A stretch of 64,000 nt of DNA from the NCBI RefSeq assembly GCF_020085105.1, contig NC_058043.1, forward strand, positions 16,328,667 to 16,392,666. The letters are read 5' to 3'. This document shows, in pieces, positions 36,911 through 49,711 of the stretch; the stretch's first letter is position 1; every line of letters begins with the position of its first letter. This stretch comes from Siniperca chuatsi (lineage: Eukaryota > Chordata > Actinopteri > Centrarchiformes > Sinipercidae). The notes beneath the pieces were generated by a model, which was not told the origin of the DNA, did not search any database, and was given only the letters and a program-made list of their open reading frames with translations. The translations under genes were made by a program, and so were the position numbers.

Positions 36911-38340
36911 TCTAACACCTGAAACTGGGGGAAATGGGAGGCAATAGTGTCAGAAAATTATCACAAAAACAATAACATTCCCCCAGAAATGAGCTGTCAT
37001 CTGATGGTGGTGGTACTTCCATAATTAGTGCGTGGTAGGGAGTGTTTAATTCTGGGTGTGTTGTTAGCAGTGAGCCTTGACTACCACATTTCTCTGAGGT
37101 TATAGGGTTATTTTCACCACTGATGTACAGTGTGAGAATAATTGTGTTTTATAGTGACTGAAGAAAATCAGTGGAAAGTAATGCATTACAATGTACTTAT
37201 TACTTGTTCTGTGTTCATTTTTATCTGTATGTAACTGAATTTTGTTTCGTGAATTTTGTGATGAAAGCTTGTACTTTGAGTGATGACAGTGATCCACATA
37301 CACAGAAATACACAATAAGTTTTAAATTGCAGCCCACATGTTGTGTATTTACACTACTGTAATTAAAATGAAAAAGGCTCTGAAAATGCAATGTGTTGAA
37401 TTACAGCCTGCATAGTTTTCCCTCAGTTTCAGGTGTTGAAGGCACACAGGTGTGGTCTGTTATACTTCTGACACTCACTAAATTGCACAGGTGCATTGTA
37501 AAGTGCTGTACATGCCTAATAACCTTCTTTATCTCTAAACCTCATTACCTATTTTAGCCTATATACCTATTTTTCCTATAAATTTTTAGTAAGTATGTCA
37601 CTATTTTACATAAACAGAGCAATTTTTATAGCTAAATTCATTATAATGCCCCCTTTTTTCTCAGGCTTCTTGCTTCTTCCTGTATAACTATAGTAATGAA
37701 CCCTATAGTTCCCTATACCTACAGGGAACCCTATAGTAAGCTCTGTATCTAATTTTAGCATCATTTAAAAATGAATACCAATACGTCTTTAGAATATTGC
37801 CGTTATTGTTAATATTGTTGGTATTGTTAACAAGGTTTCATGTATCTCATGTTTGTTACCCAATAAAAATATTATCATACCCTATAATTTTTTAATAGGA
37901 TTTCAGTAATTAATAATAAAACACCTACTGGAAATACAATGTTTTATATACTGCCATCCAAAATGTGCAAGAGATACTGTGTATAACGTATTATAATAAT
38001 ATAATATCTTTCCTTCCTTAAAACATTCCCAAAACTATTTTTGTGGCATAATTCCTTAGAAAACCCCTTCTCCCAGACCTCTTGTTATATTCCCCAGTAA
38101 CAATAATAATGCACCCTGTAATTATTTAATAAGCATTCTTTAAAAAATAAATCTTACAGTGTGATTTCCAAAAGCTTCTGTAACATGAATTGTTATCAGA
38201 AATATACTGCCAGCTGGAACACACGAGAACTAAGACTGTATGAATTATTATATCTACATTCACAACCTGGAGGATCAGATCACCTTATTGATAACAGATG
38301 CTACAATCACTGTAATATACTGACTATTTGTCAATGTTGC
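36911..38340. other. AT-rich DNA downstream of slc6a13
   Basis: No coding exon. A small tandem-like phrase (ccctatagttccctatacct near 37700) repeats locally. The right end should hold the slc6a13 3'UTR; a reversed AATAAA signal lies at about 38347-38352. Confidence 0.45.
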
Positions 38341-38344
38341 CCAT

Positions 38345-38355
38345 ATTTTATTTAT
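38345..38355 (-). terminator. slc6a13: Polyadenylation signal of slc6a13
   Basis: ttttatttatttt contains reversed AATAAA about 55-60 bp past the TAA stop (38409-38411). It is the nearest signal and so the likely cleavage-site guide. Confidence 0.45.
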
Positions 38356-38408
38356 TTTTTTGGCAAAGTAAAAGTATCTGCTCTCCTCACAGTTATGGTG
38401 CTCACGGT

Positions 38409-41242
38409 TTATCTCTGAGCTCTGTCACTTCTGTCATCAGGACATTCGGTCGTGCGCAGTGTGTTCAAGCTTGTGAAAGTCCGAAATGCATCTGTATTTG
38501 ATGTCTTCATTAATGTTGCAGTAGGTAAGTCTTTTGCTGGAGTGGACAGAACTTTCAGTCTCTGTGTGGAGAAAGAGAAGGACGGTTTGCCATTAATGTC
38601 TACAGTATGTTAACTGTGGTGAAATGACAAATCTGCTGAACTATAATCATTTTTCACATAATACACACCAACTGACAAGGCTCAAAAAAACAACTACACC
38701 ACAGTTTTGTTTTGTTTTTTCACGGCAGTGCATGCTTTCCTTATCATCCCTGCTAACTTCTTTTGTTGTAAAGAGCAACATGTTTTCTCCAATTTACATG
38801 GAGTCACTGGCTGCTTTGCTTTACCAGCCAGTAAGGAGTTTGTGCTTGCTCCTTTCTCAGAGACAGGAGATGAAAAATTACAGTTGTCTGTAATCTGTTG
38901 TTTCAGCAAACGCCAAAAACCATGTTAATGTTTAAGTGACAAAGCTCTCTAGTGGCTGTAGGAAGTATGACTCTTGTCCATCATGAGAAAAAGAGTAAAT
39001 AGCGTGAAGTTGTTGTAGAGCCACAAGGTCTGCAGAGGGATGAAGGAAGGAGGTTGGGGATGGTTGGATGGGTCAACAAAACATCAGTCTTTAACACGGG
39101 TTAACGGTGGTCATTTATGCCTTAACACTGCATGAACAGAATCAAATCTGGAAAGGAAACAGCAGCAAACACCACAAACGTTTGGACTTCTGCAGACTTT
39201 TTCCTACTGCAATCTTTTTACATGTTACTGATTTGAATACACCTGCATACTTAAGAATAGGTACCAACTAGCAACCAAACATTTGGTACAATCTGAACAG
39301 AAAACTGTCAGATTGTCCACAATTGTTTGTTGTCTTTCTGGGAAGTTTGCCTTGCACACAACTCTGATCCATTTATTTCCACATACAGTTTGAAAAAGTG
39401 AGGTTCCGCCTACTTTCAGAAGTCCCACCTTTTCTCAGATTTTCATGGAGTAAACTTAACCAGTATGTGTATATATATATATATGCTGAATGCTTAGAGA
39501 TGTACTACATCAACAGGACTCCAAGACACTTCATTGCGAACTCGATGAGGCTGTGGAAAACCACCCTTGAGGCCAATGGCAAGCCACTTGCACAAGTATC
39601 CATCAAATGTGGCATATACCAAGGAGATGCTCTGTCCCCACTGCTGTTCTGCATAGGACTGAACCCCTCAGCCAAATAATCAACAAGACTGGCTATGGAT
39701 ACCGACTCAGGAACGGGGCCACCATCAGTCACCTCCTCTACATGGATGACATCAAGCTATACGCTAAGAGCGAGCGGGACATCGACTCACTGATCCACAC
39801 CACCAGGATCTACAGCTCTGACATTGGGATGTCATTCGGGCTTGAGAAGTGCAGTCGAATGGTGACAAAGAGAGGGAAGGTAGTCCACACAGAAGGGGTC
39901 TCACTCCCAGAAGGAACAATAGCAGACATTGAGGATGGTTACAAGTACCTTGGAATACCACAGGCAAATGGCAACCTCGAAGAGGCAACAAGGAAGACGG
40001 CAACGTCCAAATACCTCCAACGAGTAAGGCAAGCCCTAAGAAGTCAGCTCAATGGCAAGAACAAGGCCCAGGCAATAAACAGCTACGCCCTACCAGTGAT
40101 CAGATACCCTGCGGGAATAATAAGGTGGCCAAAGGAAGAGATACAGACCACAGACGTTAAGACGCAAAAGCTCCTCACCATGCATGGAGGGTTCCATCCC
40201 AAATCCAGCACCCTGAGACTGTACGCTAGCCGTAAGGAAGGCGGCCGTGGACTAGTGAGTGTGAGAGCCACTATCCAGGATGAAACATCCAAGATCCACA
40301 AGTACATCCAAGATAAGGCCCCAACAGATGACGTGCTCAGGGAATGTCTCAGGCAATGGGGAACAGAGGAAGACGTGCTGGAGGAAGGACCATCACGGGA
40401 AGACAAACCCCTACACGGGATGTACCACCGGAACATAACTGAAGTGGCTGATATCAAGAAGTCCTACCAATGGCTAGAGCGGGCTGGATTGAAGGACAGC
40501 ACAGAGTCACTCATCATGGCTGCACAGGAGCAGGCCCTGAGCACCAGAGCAATAGAGGCCCAGATCTACCACACCAGACAAGACCCAAGGTGTAGGCTGT
40601 GCAAAGAGGCCCCTGAGACAATCCAGCACATAACTGCAGGGTGTAAGATGCTGGCAGGAAAAGCATACATGGAGCGCCATAACCAAGTAGCTGGCATAGT
40701 GTACAGGAACATCTGCACTGAGTATGGACTGGAAACCCCGAGGTCAAAGTGGGAAACACCTCCAAAGGTGGTAGAGAATCCCAAGATCCTGTGGGACTTC
40801 CAGATCCAGACTGACAGAATGGTAATGGCAAACCAGCCTGACATTGTGGTGGTTGACAAACAGCAGAGGAAAGCCGTTGTGGTTGATGTGGCGATACCAA
40901 GCGATGGCAACATCAGGAAAAAGGAACATGAGAAACTAGAGAAGTACCAAGGGCTCAGAGAAGAGCTGGAGAAGGCCTGGAAGGTGAAGGCAACAGTGGT
41001 GCCCGTGGTCATCGGAGCACTCGGGGCAGTGACCCCCAAACTGGAGGAGTGGCTACAGCAGTTCCCTGGAAGAACACCAGACATCTCGGTCCAGAAGAGT
41101 GCAGTACTGGGAACAGCAAAAATACTGCGCAGAACCCTCCCAGGCCTCTGGTAGAGGACCCGAGCTCGAAGGATGAGACCACCCGCGGAGGGTGAAGGAC
41201 AAAGTTTGTTTGTTTTTTGTTTTTGTTTTTGTTTTTTTTTGT

Positions 41243-41295
<53 letters not shown>

Positions 41296-44200
41296 TATAC
41301 CGATATAATACAGTTTCTTTGTGAATGTCAGTATAAAATTCTGTGTTTCTTCTTATCTGTTAGATACCCTAAATTGAGTTATTCAGAAACTAATTTATAC
41401 CTTTATGGTTTTTATTTTGTAACCATTCTAACTTGTCTGATCTACTTTTGTTTGTTACAGCAACAACATTTGACTATACCTGTCTCAGTGTTCCTGGAGT
41501 GACATTCACAGCATACAACATCCACAGAGGAACCATGAGTGTTGAAGAGAGAGTAAAGAAGCCTCCAATGGTGTAGCCCCACCAGGGATATTCATATGTG
41601 TTGTTGAATTTTAGCGGGGTATATTTGACCAAGGAGAAAAGAAGTGTGCACTAAAAAAACACAAGCAGAGAGAAAAGAAGAGAAGGCATGAAAACACATT
41701 CAAAATGATCAGGTTTGTATTACACAGAGAACAGCAAATTCACAGTTGCATTTGCATTTTTTATTTAGATTAAGAAAAACATCCAGTGGAACAGTTTCCA
41801 CTCCAGTCTGCTTTCACTGTTTCCTGCTGCACCTCTATCAATCACCAAATCTTTCTTGCATGTTGAAGCTTTTTGGTATTGTTGACATCTGATGTCCATG
41901 TATGTTTACATCCCTCTTTGAGTTCTATACGATATAATTATAAATAATCTGTGTTTAGCTAAATCTAACAGTATATGCATTTGTAATACAGTAAATGGTA
42001 ACATTTTTTGACCAGTCCTAGACTGAAATTAAAAATAAAATAATAAAAACATTTAAAAATCAACTCAAGTTACATTACCGCCCCTTGTCTACTGGATTTT
42101 GTGTTTTGTAAATGATAGCTACAGATTAAAAAAGACCACATATCTAAATTCTTCTAAGATCATCGTAGATGATATTAAATATTTCTTCAGGAGAAACAAG
42201 CCAGTGATAAGCTAATAACTTTCACAGATTCCTTAAACAATCCATTCAAAATGACACTGAACAGCCTTGAGTTGCAATACAGTACCCCATCAATGGTACT
42301 GGTTTCCATTTGGCTGAGACATGGACTACATGAAGGACAGAAGCCTCTGGCAGCTGTCAAACACACCTGCTTGTTAGTAGAGCAGAAACAAAGTTACAAG
42401 TCAGGCATGCCTACATTTCCTATACTTACAGTGCAGATAGCTGGTGTGAAGTACTGCCAACAATATTTCATGAAAGGCCACGGTCGATATCCAATCATGT
42501 CCTTTATATTGTCATACTGACGATCTGCACCTGAAGAAAATAAGTAGTATTAGTTGCATCAGTGTTATGGCCTTAAACAGCTGGGTTTCCATTTTTCAAA
42601 ATTTAGAAAAAACATTTATGCCGTAAGACAATACCCAGTGTTGGACTATTTTGTACAAAGGTACTCAAAATTCAGCCTCATGTAGTTGGAATGTTAGGAA
42701 GCTTTGGGATCTTGCATTCAGGTTTAAACCAGAGCTTCCCAACCTTTTTGGCTTGTGACCCTTCAAAATAAAGCAATGTCAACTTGTGAGCCATCACAGG
42801 TTACATGATGAGGTTAAACAACCCAGTTTTATTTTTTTTTCCTATCCTGTTAACTGTGACGTGACCCCTCAGATGGAGATCCCTTGGTTTAAAAACTACT
42901 TGGTTGTACAACATGAGCTTCTAAAGAGGGATTCAACAGTGGCTCCGGCAGATTTTACCAAGTTAAAGGTTTTCCTTACCATAGACCCATCCAATACAGA
43001 CAGACTGAAGGATAGCAAAAAACAGGAGTGTCATCCCACTGCAGGCATAATAGTCAAACAGCTGGAAAATATAAAGGCCTCCCTGGAAATAAGAAGAAAC
43101 TAAGTCCTTCAGTGAAAGTCAACAAGGTTTTCATTGCATCATCCACACTCTATATTCGTCCAGTATGTTATTGTAAAAGTATGTCTCATATAAAGCAAAC
43201 AAGGTACATGTATTCTACAAAAGTGTGTTGTAAGTAAATATAACCTTAGAAAAATGTTCTCTCTTCTGTTAAAAGATACATAGGTACAAATGATTATACT
43301 TTTAAATGTTTCCTTTAGATCATCTGTTCTTCTCTTTTATGTCTTCACCTGTAATTGTTTTGTTTGTTTTTGTAACTATAAAGCACACATACAGTAGCTG
43401 CATTTATTACATTGATAAATACTGTAAATAAAGGTTTAATTGATTAGAGAAATCAATATCACAAAGTTTTCACCACTCACCTCTGTGACCATCAGAAGGC
43501 CAACAAAGAAACTTCCAACAGAAATGGCAAGAAGAAGGAGCTTACGGCGGCTGTTGTCTTGAAAGAAGTCAGGATACATGTCGGAGATGGTTGTGACCAG
43601 TGCCTCTTGATATACAAACTATGGTGATGAAAGAGATTATTTGGTATTTATACAATTGTATTATGGTGTCTGATACTAGTTATTAAATTCCAAACAGATT
43701 AGATAGATAGTCCTACCTCACTATCTAATCCTAAGAAGATGATCATAATGAAGAAAAAAATAGCCCAGAGCTGGGGAAGTGGCATTAGAGCCACAGCACG
43801 AGGATAAGCAATGAATGCCAACCCTGGACCTGCAAAAGTACATGGGGAAAAAATGGTCACAAACAGTTCAAACATATCACTCTGGGTTTCTGTCAAGCAT
43901 TATTAACTTCCATACCTGATTCAGCCACCATTGATATATCCACACCTTGCTCCTTTGCCATAAAACCAAGCACAGAAAAGATGGCGAAGCCGGCTACAAA
44001 GCTGGTTAAACTGTTTAACATGCACAGGTAAACACAGTCTCTGTAGGTGAAACATTGAAAAATTAGTAAACCTGGTCTAATCCAAACTACAGTAAGTAGT
44101 TTGACCAAAACTGAATTGAGTACAGTGAGGGCAGATGAACAAAATACAAACCTGTAGCAGTTGTTGCTGTACTTGTTGTAACTTCCTAAAGATGTCAGAA

Positions 44201-47200
44201 CACCTGTGCAAACTCCATAGGAGTAGAAGATTTGGCTGCCAGCATCCATCCATACCTGAGGAATTTGGATGAATTTATCTTCAGTTTAGGTTTGCAAAGT
44301 TGCAAGTCTCTGAGAAAATTACATTTCTATACTATTAATTGCTACTAATGAGGAAACGTTTTTAATGACTGTTTCTGTCAAGTTGTAAAATGGTCATACT
44401 GAGAGTATCTGCAAAATGTTCACTGACAAAGTATTCATTAGTTTTCCTACAATTCCACCCCTGCAATACAATATCAGCTCGTAGCAACTTAAGCACGATT
44501 GAAATTTTTATCCATGCCAGAAGCGTGGCTCTAGGGATGGCTATGTCAGCCTGCTGCTGCTTTGGTCCAGACTGAAATTTAACTTAACTGTAGGATGAAT
44601 TGCCATAAAATTTTGTACAGACATTTAATGTCCTCAGAGGATCAAGCCCCCTGACTTTTTCTTTAGTGCCACCATAAGGTTGACATTTGCCACCATAAGG
44701 TATTTGTGAAATATCTCGACAACTATTGGATGCATTGCCATACATTTTGATACACACATTCATGTTCCACACAGGAACTTTGGTGATCCTTTAACTGTTC
44801 ATCTTGCGCCATCATCAGCAACATTTCTGTTTATCTAATATAGCTTATAACCAAATACCTGCAAAATGAATGTCATTCACATCATGCTAAGCTCTACCGT
44901 GTTTTTAGTGGTAATTAGCAAATGTTAGCATGTTAACATGCAAAACTATGATGATGAACATGGTAAACATTATACCTGCTTAATAGCAGCATGTTAGCAT
45001 TGTCACTCTGAGCATTTTAGTACGCTGACATTAGTATTTAGCTCAAAGCCCCGCTATGCTTAAGCCTCACAGAGTCGATCGTACCTCTGGATCAATGAGG
45101 CGAGATGGGTCTGGGTAGAGGTAGAACATGATTCCGTCTTTGGCCCCCGGTAATGTAAGACCACGAAAAAGCAGCACCACCAGCATTACATACGGAAATG
45201 TGGCAGTGAAGTAGACCACCTAAGACAGAACCAACAGCTCATTTTTGTGTCACTTTTAAGAATAAATATTCAAGAACAGGGTTTACATGAAATCAGACAT
45301 TACAAATTAACATTAAGATTGTACTGTACCTTTCCTGTGGACTTCACTCCATTCCAGACACAGAAGTAACACAATATCCAGGCAAGAAGTAGGCAAAGGG
45401 CTAGGTCCCAACGAACATTGCCAATTTTCTCAATTCCAGTGGACAGACCCAAGATTCTCCTCCTGTAACAAAGTTCATTAAGGAATAATACAACAAAAAA
45501 CAGCAGCCCTTATATGATGCTTTAATTCATGCTACTTACTCCCAAAACTCTACAACTGAAGATGTGCTATTTTCATACAGGTGTAGAGGGGATGTTTGAT
45601 TGTGACCATGCTCAAAACAGGCATCTGACATGAAAGAATAAGAGAAGTTGTGATTAACAAAGGGAACACATGGCACAGTTTTATGTCACAGCTAGAAACT
45701 AAAGTCTTGGTACCTGTGTTCCAGCTGTTGTGACAGCTTGCCCATGGAAGCTCAGACCTGAAGGATGAAAACAGGTAGAGAAATGTCCAAGCCAGGATGA
45801 TGATGTAATACACCCCAGTGTACAAAACAACCACTTGGCTTCCGTAACCTAAGCCTGTAGAGAGATAGAGATGTCATACTGTAACACTGAATAAACACTA
45901 TTAATGTTTGTAGATGAAAGCTACCAAAACTGGCTTTCAAAAGTGCACTGTACTGTATATACTGTATAATACATTATAATACATTGAAGCAGTGCTAAGC
46001 AGTTTTTTTGGCCACTTGGGTGCAGAACTCACACAAGTTGAACATCACACACACACACGTTTGACATATTATGGCCAGTGGTGGAAAGTCATTAGCTTCT
46101 AAGGTACTTGTACTTCAGTATTTCCATGTTATGCTACTTTATACTTCTACTCCACTACGTTTCAAAGTGAAATATTGCACTTTTTACTCCACTACATTTA
46201 TTTTAGTTATTTTACTTACTGGTTACTTTTCAGATTAAGAACATACGATACGCTTATAAAATATATGCATTGTTTAAGATTAAACCAGTGGTTCCAAATT
46301 TTTTCGGCTTGTGACCTTTTACAGAAAGTCATTGTGTAGTTGGGGCTTATTGTCATGTTTCAGATGTCTATGAGCTGTCAGCAGTTTTGCCAAAGAGGCG
46401 TTTCCCTTCTAAACTGCTCCAATAATTTCATTTGAATAACTGTTCGAGACTCAAACAGGTAAAAGTATCCAATATTTAAAAAAAGATTAGAGACAAGTCC
46501 AAAAATGAATCAAAATTTGTGTAGCAGAACCTTTGGAGGGGCCCGACCACTAGGTTAAGGAAACACTGGACTAATCTACCTAAATGTATATAAAGCATTT
46601 AAAAGTAGCCACCTCGATCAGCTACAATGGTAAAATGTTACTTTTCATGTATAAGTAGCAACAATTTAATAATGCATGTATAAAAAATATATCATCCCCA
46701 TATACATATCTTTTCTTTTACTTAAGTGGAATTTTGAATGAAGGACTTAGGACTGAGTAACAGTTCAGCATTGTGGTATTGACATAATATCTCAAGTTAG
46801 CAAACAGATGTACACATCTAGCAGATATAAGTTAGTTGGGGACAAGTATGGTATGCCTACTGCAAACACTTCTGATGACGATGACAATCAAACATTTTTC
46901 AAATTAAAAAATAATAATTCTATTCAGCACTCTGATATGACTGTTATATAGACCCATCTGCAGACAGCAGGCAGTTGCAGAAATAGACAACAGTCAACTG
47001 AAAACCAGCCATCTTGAATGTTATTAAATACACCTGTGCTATTCCTGCCATCACATGAAATGTCTGCTAAGAAAAAGGTCTAATTGGACCAGATCAAGAT
47101 CAAGAATGAGAGAAACAGCAGCCAAACTAAGGAAATCAGGAGATTGCATTTTTTAGCTCAAATATCTCGTGGGACACAGAGCAACATTAGCATTATTGTT

Positions 47201-48460
47201 TTACCTGACCAATGTAAGTCCAATATTCACTTCTACCTCTGTTTGGTCTTCACTGACTCCTGAGGGAAACTTTCTTTAGCAGCTAAATGCTCCACTATGT
47301 TCACCAGCTAGTCGCTAACTTTGTCTGTCTGCCATTTGGTGCTTGGCAGGTAGCGTACAGTGTGTTTATCACAGCTTTTTCACTGAAATCAGCTGCCTGC
47401 TGCAACTGGAAACCAAAAGATTAAAGTTTTGGCCTGCAAAATGAAAAATGAGCTGGAAGATGCTAAAATAAGAGCTGAGGGCAACTACTTACAGGTGATC
47501 ATTCTCTGTGGGTTTGAGTGACCCCTTTCACATACACATAGTAATTTGAGCCATATGTTTATATAAAAATATTCCTCAGTGCAGCAAAGTACATAAAACA
47601 GTGAGATAAATTGTAGCATTGTAGTTAGTTATCAGCAGACTTAAAATATGCTTAAATTAACTTTATCCAGTCTTAAAGACTGGTTACAACAACCCATTCT
47701 CCTAAAAACTGCATTCATATGCAACATAATTCATTAGCAGTTATGTATGGTGGCTTTTTTTAACATCAGACAGAACTGTTTTAAATATTTTCTTATTTTT
47801 GTAGCTGATAAAAAAACTGGTTACGAACACTATGAAGACTTACCTTCAAAAAGAGGGCAGATTTTTCTCCAACATGTTATTCCACCCTGACTGGTGTACT
47901 GGCCCAAAGATGTCTCCAGGAAGAAGAGTGGGATGCCACAGGTGAACAAAAACAAAACATAAGGTATGAAGAAAACCCCTTTAAAATAAAAAATATCTTG
48001 TTAAATTATTGATAAAATTGCATACATTTGTGCACAAATGAATGTAGTTAGGAAGATCTGTTAATTATCCTTTAAGGTTATTAAGCTGCCAAAGAGGTGT
48101 AATTATTTTAACATTAAAAATTCACTTTATAATGTTTTTTTCACCACTGGCATTAGCAAAATGTTACCCTACAAGCCGACTATTAACTGAATCTTAATCC
48201 CTGGCAAGGCAGACTACAACACAGTATTTTGTACATGATGTACACCACAACAACAAAGATTTACCTCCTCCATTTTTGTAGCAAAGGTATGGAAACCTCC
48301 AGACGTTTCCCAGACCAACAATGTGGCCAGCCACTGCCAGGATGAACTCAATCTTGCTGCCCCACTGTTCCCTCTCCTGAGGTTTGGGCTGAGAATGTCC
48401 TGGTCTGGTCCCAAAGTTCATCAGATTCATTTTCACCTGTGAGTTTTGTCTTTGGTCCAT
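38409..48460 (-). CDS. slc6a13: GABA/amino-acid transporter SLC6A13 (GAT-2 type), 14 coding exons, intact
   Basis: A Na+/Cl−-coupled plasma-membrane transporter of the SLC6 family. Exons, in gene order: 48265-48460, 47844-47978, 45714-45854, 45540-45624, 45330-45462, 45085-45219, 44152-44255, 43916-44040, 43717-43829, 43481-43618, 42980-43082, 42430-42530, 41480-41650, 38409-38561. All have GT/AG edges and compatible phases, giving 610 residues (human about 602). Landmarks are [18 protein letters not shown] in helix 1, [89 protein letters not shown] and tail [12 protein letters not shown]. An extracellular loop holds Cys pairs and glycosylation sites (NQT, NST). Start ATG 48458-48460 is the first in an exon preceded by a splice acceptor. 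His46 replaces the Glu seen in GAT-2-type proteins. A duplicated slc6a13-like paralogue cannot be excluded. Confidence 0.93.
39467..39485. repeat. (TA)n tract at the left edge of the R4 element
   Basis: tgtatatatatatatatatgc directly precedes the LINE. With the TA run at 41248-41290 it suggests insertion into a TA-rich microsatellite, as some R4-clade elements favour simple repeats. Confidence 0.6.
39490..41170 (+). mobile_element. R4-clade (Rex6/Dong-like) LINE inside the last slc6a13 intron, 5'-truncated
   Basis: The long frame 39607-41154 plus a short upstream frame encode the last part of a reverse transcriptase, a zinc knuckle and a restriction-like endonuclease. Visible are [16 protein letters not shown], the catalytic YMDD (residues 45-48 of the long frame), a CX2CX7HX4C knuckle from residue 329 ([18 protein letters not shown]) and PDIVVVDK...[10 protein letters not shown] from residue 411, the endonuclease core. 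The knuckle and C-terminal nuclease are diagnostic of R2/R4-type LINEs. A one-base deletion near 39665 splits the reverse-transcriptase frame, and the 5' half is absent. The element is antisense to slc6a13, in the intron between exons 13 and 14 (38562-41479). Codon use is clearly unlike the AT-rich surroundings, so it is young. Confidence 0.88.
41205..41302. repeat. (TTTTG)n followed by (TA)n, about 20 TA units
   Basis: A T/G-rich tail leads into an uninterrupted TA run (about 41248-41290). The first part may be the 3' tail of the R4 element and the second its target. Confidence 0.8.
42725..42905 (+). repeat. Fish repeat piece (gtgacccctcagatggag type)
   Basis: aaccagagcttcccaacctt followed by ttggcttgtgacccttcaaa and later ggtttaaaaactacttgg is a familiar short repeat lying in the slc6a13 intron between exons 11 and 12. 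A relative is nested at 46283-46560 (accagtggttccaaattttt). The frame across it is spurious. Confidence 0.5.
44560..45075 (+). repeat. TTAGCATG-type interspersed repeat, copy 1 of 4
   Basis: Lies wholly inside the slc6a13 intron between exons 6 and 7. It runs aactgtaggatgaattgcca, ttttgtacagacatttaatg, ggtgatcctttaactgttca, then aaatgttagcatgttaacat, gtaaacattatacctgctta and ttagcattgtcactctgagc, ending in cctcacagagtc. The same phrase order recurs at 55255-55625 and 62130-62580, and reversed at 48775-48885. No coding frame; a non-autonomous transposon is likely. Confidence 0.75.
46076..46745. mobile_element. hAT-like non-autonomous element in the slc6a13 intron between exons 2 and 3
   Basis: Starts ccagtggtggaaagtcatta, continues aaggtacttgtacttcagta and tactccactacgtttcaaag, and ends near tttacttaagtggaattttg. 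This is the element type at 20967-21854 in the opposite layout. A second repeat (gttccaaattttttcggctt) is nested near 46283-46560. No transposase. Confidence 0.65.
47200..47600 (+). repeat. Unnamed repeat, copy 1 of 2 (slc6a13 intron between exons 2 and 3)
   Basis: Shares gtaagtccaatattca, ccagctagtcgctaactttg, tctgccatttggtgct, caggtagcgtacagtgtgtt and ggtgatcattctctgtgggt with 57800-58110. The order and spacing agree, so this is one dispersed element with two copies in the window. It has no reading frame and the family is unknown. Confidence 0.65.
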
Positions 48461-48774
48461 TTCACCTTTAGTAAGAAATGAATTAGTGAATGTCAGTGTG
48501 TCATACAATAGATGACATGAAGCTGTCATTGGCCATTTTAAGTACTGTAAACAGGGATACATGTTGGATTCCATTCAGTTTTCTCAGATATTATAAATAT
48601 AGTTTAAATAATCAGGTTTCTCTTCCATGTTATCAGGTTTCACTCAATATACATTATTTCCTAAATGGAAATACCAAATATGCCATACTAGATACTAGAC
48701 CTGAACAGGGCCAAACCTATAAACCCCACTTGCACCTTCCACAGCAGATATTAAAACGTTATGAAACACAACAA

Positions 48775-48890
48775 GAGTCTACAGCTAGGCTAGCGGCTAT
48801 GCTGGGCTGTACTGAGGCACAGCAGTGCTTTGAGCTAAATGCTAACATCGGCATGCTAACATGGTCACAGTGACAATGTTTTCTAAGTGA
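48775..48890 (-). repeat. TTAGCATG-type repeat, copy 2 of 4 (short, reversed)
   Basis: tctacagctaggctagcggc, then ttgagctaaatgctaacatc and gcatgctaacatggtcacag are the reverse complement of the ends of 44560-45075. It sits upstream of the slc6a13 first coding exon. Confidence 0.6.
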
Positions 48891-49509
48891 TTCTGTCACC
48901 ATCAGGAAGATGACAGGGGTGAATATCACTGTGATATTCTAATAATAAATGTAAAATATTTAAGTGCAGAAGTTGACAAGGTCAGACTACCACTCATAAC
49001 ATGTGTCTGCTGGGTTTTTCTGTTCTAAGCCAAATACATATCTACTTCTATACAGTAACATTTACTGTAAGGACCTGGTTATTTTTTCAAATATAAAAGA
49101 TTAATCTGAGTCTGCACATGATCTGATGGAATTTGTGCCTAATTTTATTCCACTTTTTTATCAAAAGTATCTAAAAAGTATTTTTATTTCCTGATTAAAA
49201 TCATTAATTAGCAGATCCGTTGAGGCAGAAACAGCAAACAAAGGCATACATTTGTGGTAGATAAACCTATAGTAAACTCAAGATCTTTTTAGGATCAAAT
49301 ACATTTCCTTTAGAAAATGAATCAATGTATGTGGACCTTGCATCATTTTTTGCCTCGAATTTTACATTTCTATGTATAGATGCGGTGAACTCCAGATTTA
49401 ACTCCATAAATAAGCAATTGAAAGATTTCCATTAATACCTTAACATAAGCTAAAATGAATATAATATACTATAAAATGAGAAGTCATACATGAAAGATGC
49501 ACACTTTAC

Positions 49510-49549
49510 CTTGAGCAGTTGAAGTGTTTCCTCCTCTGACTGTTGTTTT
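49510..49549 (-). other. slc6a13: Possible 5' untranslated exon of slc6a13
   Basis: On the minus strand ctttcag precedes this 40-base segment and CTCAAG|GTAAAG ends it, giving good splice edges. The coding exon 1 acceptor at 48460 and above (actaaag|gtgaaatgg) needs such an upstream exon. There is no other support. Confidence 0.3.
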
Positions 49550-49670
49550 CTGAAAGGAAACACCAGCCCCTCTCCCAGAATAAGTTGAGTGAAATGGGTT
49601 TCCGTGAGGAGTGGCCACTGAGATTAACATAACCAGTCTCTTTAAAACCACTAGAAACCAATAAAACAGG

Positions 49671-49673
<3 letters not shown>

Positions 49674-49709
<36 letters not shown>
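49674..49709. repeat. (CA)n microsatellite, about 17 units
   Basis: An uninterrupted CA run upstream of slc6a13. It produces the Cys-Val frames on the minus strand. Confidence 0.9.

Positions 49710-49711
<2 letters not shown>

Noticed and set aside
39764-41084. Several minus-strand frames of 79-172 residues under the LINE
   Set aside because: They are antisense shadows of the LINE frame with Ser/Leu-rich composition and no motif.
39607-41154. 515-residue open frame as a host protein-coding gene
   Set aside because: It contains YMDD, a CX2CX7HX4C knuckle and a C-terminal PD...D nuclease core, so it is part of an R4-type LINE.
41053-41292. Tyr-Ile repeat frames around the TA run
   Set aside because: Produced by the (TA)n microsatellite.
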